Shown: piece by piece, positions 60,522 to 64,000 of the stretch
Layout of the letters: each line of letters starts with the position of its first letter
Position numbering within the stretch: the first letter of the stretch is position 1
Assembly: GCF_028471945.1 (NCBI RefSeq)
Contig: NZ_CP110128.1
Coordinates: 3,026,501 to 3,090,500 of the forward strand
Direction: 5' to 3'
DNA: 64,000 nt
Origin: Pseudomonas sp. WJP1
GTDB taxonomy: Bacteria > Pseudomonadota > Gammaproteobacteria > Pseudomonadales > Pseudomonadaceae
The notes under the pieces: generated by a model
What the model was told of the DNA's origin: nothing
What the model saw: only the letters and a program-made list of their open reading frames with translations
Database searches by the model: none
Made by a program: the position numbers and the translations under genes

Positions 60522-61907
60522 ATGTTTTCCAGAAATACCTACATTCAGCGTCGCCAGGCATTGCGCGAACGGCTGGGGGGCGGCCTGGTGCTGTTGCCGG
60601 GCAATCTCGATGCGCCGATCAACTTTGCTCATAACGTATACCCGTTTCGCCAGGACTCCACGTTCGCCTATTTTTTCGGCGTAAGCCGGCCAGGGCTCAG
60701 CGCCGTCATTGATCTCGATGGCGGTGGGGAAGCCGTATTCGGTGACGAGACCCGTTTCGAAGACCGGATCTGGTTGGGCGAGGGGCAGCCGCTGGCGCAG
60801 CAATGCGCGGCGGTGGGCTGTGCAACCGTCAAGCCTTCGGCCGAATTGCAAGGCGTGGTTGAAAAGGCATTGAAACGTGGACGTACGGTGCATTTTCTGC
60901 CGCCTTATCGCGTTGAAACCACACTGTTGCTGGCACAGCTGCTGGCGTCGTCGCCGCACGAGGTTGCCGGCGCGGCCTCGCCGGTCCTGATCGCGGCAGT
61001 GGTAGCCCTGCGCGAGATCAAGGATGGCAGCGAAATAGAGCAGATCGAGCAGGCCATGGCCGTTGCCAGGGAGATGCATCTGGCCGCGATGGGCGCCACT
61101 CGCCCCGGTGTGTTGGAGTACGAGGTCGTGGCAGCCATGCGCAGCGTGCTGGGACGTCACGGATTGCAGGAAGCCTACCAGCCGGTGTTCAGCCGGCGTG
61201 GCGAGATCCTGCATAACCTCGAGCATGGCGCTCGCCTGGAAGCGGGCGACCTGGTGGTGAACGATGCGGGTGCCTCGACCCTGCTGGGTTATGCCAGCGA
61301 CGTGACACGCACATTGCCCGTCGGCGGGCGCTTCCTGCCGCACCAGCGCGAGCTGTACACGCTACTGGTCCAGGTCCAGGAAGAAGCCATCGCCACCCTG
61401 CGCCCGGGTCTTGCGTTTGCCGATGTGCATCGACTGGCAGCGCAGCAAATGGTCGAGGGTATGAGCGAGCTGGGATTCTTCAAGGGAGACACGGCTCAGG
61501 TGGTGGAGTCCGGCGCCTATGCGATCTGCTTCCCCCACGGGTTGGGGCATCAGTTGGGACTGGATGTTCATGACATGGAGGCCTTGGGTGAGGATCACGT
61601 TGGCTACGACAGTGACGTCTCGCGCAGCCAGCAATTTGGTCTGTGCAACCTGCGCATGGGCAAGCGCCTGCAGCCCGGCATGGTGCTGACGGTAGAGCCT
61701 GGGATCTATTTCATCCCCGGCCTGATCGAGCAGTGGCATGCGCAAAAACGTCATGCCGGGATGATCTGTTACGAACGTTTCAAGGCCTATGCCGGGTTCG
61801 GCGGTATGCGCGTCGAAGACGTGGTCGCGATAGGCACAACGTCGGCCAGAGTGTTGGGACCACACATACCCAAGCGGGTGGGCGAAGTCGAAGCCGCCAT
61901 GTCCTGA
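60522..61907 (+). CDS. Aminopeptidase P-like metallopeptidase (M24)
   Basis: A 461-residue pita-bread-fold peptidase. It has an AMP_N domain (NVYPFRQDSTFAYFFGVSRPG) and a catalytic domain with the full dinuclear metal set: the aspartates of VVNDAGAS and YASDVTRT, the histidine in FPHGLGHQLGLDVHD, and the glutamates of LTVEPGIYF and MRVEDV. It removes an N-terminal residue next to proline, or acts on a related amide. ATG 60522 with AAGGAG nine bases upstream is chosen over the overlapping GTG at 60498. In this operon it may process a dipeptide-like or N-acyl product of HyuAB, but that is inference. Confidence 0.85.
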   Translation: MFSRNTYIQRRQALRERLGGGLVLLPGNLDAPINFAHNVYPFRQDSTFAYFFGVSRPGLSAVIDLDGGGEAVFGDETRFEDRIWLGEGQPLAQQCAAVGCATVKPSAELQGVVEKALKRGRTVHFLPPYRVETTLLLAQLLASSPHEVAGAASPVLIAAVVALREIKDGSEIEQIEQAMAVAREMHLAAMGATRPGVLEYEVVAAMRSVLGRHGLQEAYQPVFSRRGEILHNLEHGARLEAGDLVVNDAGASTLLGYASDVTRTLPVGGRFLPHQRELYTLLVQVQEEAIATLRPGLAFADVHRLAAQQMVEGMSELGFFKGDTAQVVESGAYAICFPHGLGHQLGLDVHDMEALGEDHVGYDSDVSRSQQFGLCNLRMGKRLQPGMVLTVEPGIYFIPGLIEQWHAQKRHAGMICYERFKAYAGFGGMRVEDVVAIGTTSARVLGPHIPKRVGEVEAAMS

Positions 61908-61962
61908 GGGAAGGCGGCCCTCCCGGACCGCCCATTGCTAAAACAACAAGAGAAAACCAGTG

Positions 61963-62853
61963 ATGAAACTTCGCAATTTGTCGTGCTCAGGCGCGCTGTT
62001 TCCGCTCGGCCTGACGTTGGGCCTGGCTGCAACGGCGCATGCCGATCAATTCATCGGCTTTGCCCAGCCTGGCGTTCCCGGCTCATGGGCGGTCGAATCG
62101 TTTCCCGTGATCAACCGCACCGCCGAAGATGATGTGCGGGCCGGCTCCAATACAGTATTGGCGTACTTCACCGAAACCGGCTTTACCGGTACCCACCGTG
62201 ACCAGTTCGAATTCTGGGTGGGTGCCGTACCCGGTTATTCCAGCACCGACGGTGGCGGCAGCGACAACGGTTGGGGCATTGCCTCGCCCAACATCGGTAT
62301 CGAGTACTACTACAACGTCATTGAACCGACCAAACCCTATGCGTCTTCGGACTATGTGACCTTCTGGACCAGCCCGACGCTAATGGTCGAGTTCCCCAAT
62401 GGCAATCACGATGTGGATGGTTTCGGCGCCGGTTTCAACCGTTATGCCTACAGCTTGAGCCTGGCCAACTACCTGCAGATCGGCAAGTTCGCTGTGACAT
62501 TCACCCCAGCCGGCATCTACTACGCCGAGAAAGACCGCAATACCACGGACTTTGGCGAAGGCGATCCCAAGCACCTGCGCGGCGGAGTGAGCCTGTGGCT
62601 GGGCGATATCGCGGCCGGCTATCTGGTGACCGACACCCTGTGGCTCGGTGTGCACCATGTCTACAACATCAACAATCGCACGGCCTCGGACTTTGAAGAA
62701 TCACGCGAAGGCAAGGTCGGTCCTTCCATGACCTACACAGGTTGGGCGAAGGAGGGCATCTACGTGTCGGCCAACCTGAACTTCGATTACTACCACACCG
62801 ACAACTTGCCGTACTCCAACTCGCTGACCATGGCGTTGGTAAAGAGCTTCTAA
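61963..62853 (+). CDS. Outer-membrane channel (phenol-degradation MetA-like)
   Basis: A 296-residue exported protein with a signal peptide (cleavage after ATAHA, about residue 27). Its body is made of alternating hydrophobic strands, such as WGIASPNIGIEYYYNVIEP and GGVSLWLGDIAAGYLVT, ending in MALVKSF, a typical outer-membrane terminal strand. This resembles the MetA-pathway/SphA outer-membrane family that admits aromatic or other small substrates. ATG at 61963 follows an overlapping GTG. Uptake of the hyu substrate is its likely job. Confidence 0.6.
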   Translation: MKLRNLSCSGALFPLGLTLGLAATAHADQFIGFAQPGVPGSWAVESFPVINRTAEDDVRAGSNTVLAYFTETGFTGTHRDQFEFWVGAVPGYSSTDGGGSDNGWGIASPNIGIEYYYNVIEPTKPYASSDYVTFWTSPTLMVEFPNGNHDVDGFGAGFNRYAYSLSLANYLQIGKFAVTFTPAGIYYAEKDRNTTDFGEGDPKHLRGGVSLWLGDIAAGYLVTDTLWLGVHHVYNINNRTASDFEESREGKVGPSMTYTGWAKEGIYVSANLNFDYYHTDNLPYSNSLTMALVKSF

Positions 62854-62874
62854 CTCTCAGAAGGAATCGAACAA

Positions 62875-63696
62875 ATGAGCCAGTTTTCAAGCGCTGCCGA
62901 GCCGCAGGATGTTCCCGTTTCCGTACGTTGGTTGAACCCTGTCGGCAATGCCACATTCGATGAACCCATCGCGCAACTGCTGCATTCCATCAAGCAGCCT
63001 TCGACCGAGATCGAAGTGGTGTCCCTGGACATGCACCCCAGCCCCACACACCTGGAATATCGCAGCTACGAAGCACTGATTTATGAGCGCAGCGTGCGCA
63101 TTGCCAGAGATTGCGCCAAGCGGGACGTCGATGCCCTGGTACTTGGCTGTTTCTACGATCCGGTGTTGGACGATGCCCGCGAGATTTCCGGTAAAACGAT
63201 CGTGGTCGGTCCCTGTCAGGCCAGCCTGCAAGTGGCGGCGAATCTGGCCAACCGTTATTCGATCATCGTTGGGCGCAACAAGTGGATCGAGCAAATGAGT
63301 GCACGGGTCAGGGCCTGCGGTGCCGGTGACAGGCTGGCTTCCATGCGGCCGCTGGGAATGGGGGTCGATGAGTTCCAGAGAGACCACGCGCTGACCCGTC
63401 GACGCATCATTGAACAAGCCAGGCGTGCAGTGGAAGAGGACGGTGCCGAAGCCATCATTCTGGGCTGCACCATCGAGTTCGGCTTTTTCGAGCATGTACA
63501 AGCCGAGATCGGCGTCCCGGTCATCGACCCGGTGGTAGCGGCGTTCAAGATGGCCGAAACCCTGGCGGGCATGAAACGTCGATTCGGTTGGGCGCCTAGC
63601 CGGGTCGGTAGCTGCGAACCGCCACCGGAAGCCGAGATCGCGGCCTTCGGTCTGTTCCAGGGTCCAGTCCCGATCGGCAATCGCGTCAAGGCCTGA
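62875..63696 (+). CDS. Aspartate/glutamate/hydantoin racemase family protein
   Basis: A 273-residue racemase-family protein with the two expected catalytic cysteines, C92 in LVLGCFYDP and C198 in IILGCTIEFG, one in each half. It shows VRWLNPVGNATFD at the N-terminus and VPVIDPVVAAFKMAE near the end, as in HyuE-type hydantoin racemases and allantoin/maleate-type relatives. ATG at 62875 follows AAGGA. It would interconvert the D- and L-forms of the hydantoin or amino acid so that both are used by the operon. Confidence 0.82.
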   Translation: MSQFSSAAEPQDVPVSVRWLNPVGNATFDEPIAQLLHSIKQPSTEIEVVSLDMHPSPTHLEYRSYEALIYERSVRIARDCAKRDVDALVLGCFYDPVLDDAREISGKTIVVGPCQASLQVAANLANRYSIIVGRNKWIEQMSARVRACGAGDRLASMRPLGMGVDEFQRDHALTRRRIIEQARRAVEEDGAEAIILGCTIEFGFFEHVQAEIGVPVIDPVVAAFKMAETLAGMKRRFGWAPSRVGSCEPPPEAEIAAFGLFQGPVPIGNRVKA

Positions 63697-63758
63697 TTCA
63701 TTACCGCATGCAGGGCTTGGCCAGGGGCCGGCCCTGCCGACTAACAGGATGACCCTTC

Positions 63759-64000
63759 ATGAGCCAACTATCGTCAGTTGTTGTTGCTGGTTCCACCCCT
63801 CAGCGGGACGCTTCGCCGTCCCGGGGGATGTCGGTGGGCCAGGTGTTCGAGAATTTCCCGTTGACCCGGGAGCATTTGAAAAGTTGTCTGGGACTGTTCT
63901 TCGTATTCGCCATCGAAGCCTGGGAGATGATGATCATCGTCTACACCGCGCCTTTGATCGGTAAGGATTTTCAGCTCGATTCACTGGCGATCGGCAACCT
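63759..64000 (+). CDS. MFS transporter, N-terminal part (truncated by window end)
   Basis: An open frame starting at ATG 63759 (CAGGA upstream) runs off the window after 80 codons. After a hydrophilic start it shows LTREHLKSCLGLFFVFAIEAW and MMIIVYTAPLIGKDF, a typical first membrane segment and loop of major-facilitator transporters. As part of the hyu operon it probably imports the substrate. The rest of the gene is outside the window. Confidence 0.7.
   Translation, partial: MSQLSSVVVAGSTPQRDASPSRGMSVGQVFENFPLTREHLKSCLGLFFVFAIEAWEMMIIVYTAPLIGKDFQLDSLAIGN

Overview
The window looks like a GC-rich chromosomal segment of a Pseudomonas, probably of the P. fluorescens lineage. The evidence is the many REP/REPIN-type repeats with the GTAGGAGC...GCTCCTAC signature, a PvdE/SyrD-type exporter, a DUF1329/DUF1302 catabolic operon and large MalT-type LuxR regulators. 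The species call is an inference. I saw no rRNA, tRNA, transposase, integrase or CRISPR array.

Layout. (1) 1-4074: a cyclic-peptide/siderophore-type ABC exporter diverges from a TonB-dependent receptor, with no peptide synthetase in view. (2) 4224-22370: the most notable part, a candidate bacterial sphingolipid locus. Its right-hand operon encodes an acyl-AMP ligase, an NAD-dependent reductase of the epimerase family, an acyl carrier protein, a serine palmitoyltransferase-like enzyme and an MsbA-type ABC transporter. Its left-hand operon runs the other way from a shared 416-bp control region. It encodes a GNAT protein resembling bacterial ceramide synthase, a MobA-like nucleotidyltransferase, a second-type LptF/LptG pair, a CDP-alcohol phosphatidyltransferase, a diacylglycerol-kinase-family lipid kinase, a Tam41-like lipid cytidylyltransferase, a 50-residue protein and a metallophosphoesterase. 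A LicC-like cytidylyltransferase and a fused glycosyltransferase/ELM1 protein lie beside it. Together these could build, decorate and export a phospho-headgroup (perhaps glycosylated) sphingolipid. (3) 22506-26150: an esterase, a phasin/PhaE-like protein, a PhaC-like synthase and an SDR, on the same strand.

(4) 26202-38033: two near-identical composite repeats of about 0.8 kb, in opposite orientation, flank about 10.2 kb. That segment holds a DUF1254/DUF1214 protein and, on the minus strand, a DUF1302/DUF1329/acyl-CoA dehydrogenase/FadB-like/SDR catabolic block. (5) 38258-50943: two MalT-type regulators, then an operon of AMACR-like CoA transferase, SCPx-type thiolase, a MaoC-fold pair, SDR, acyl-CoA dehydrogenase and acyl-CoA ligase. 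This resembles branched-chain (peroxisome-like) beta-oxidation. (6) 51111-64000: two more MalT-type regulators, then a hydantoinase/oxoprolinase operon (HyuA, HyuB, aminopeptidase P-like, outer-membrane protein, racemase, and an MFS transporter cut by the window edge).

Functions are assigned from motifs and family resemblance read by eye; no searches were run. Start codons were moved from the longest ORF where a ribosome-binding site and family length pointed to an internal start.
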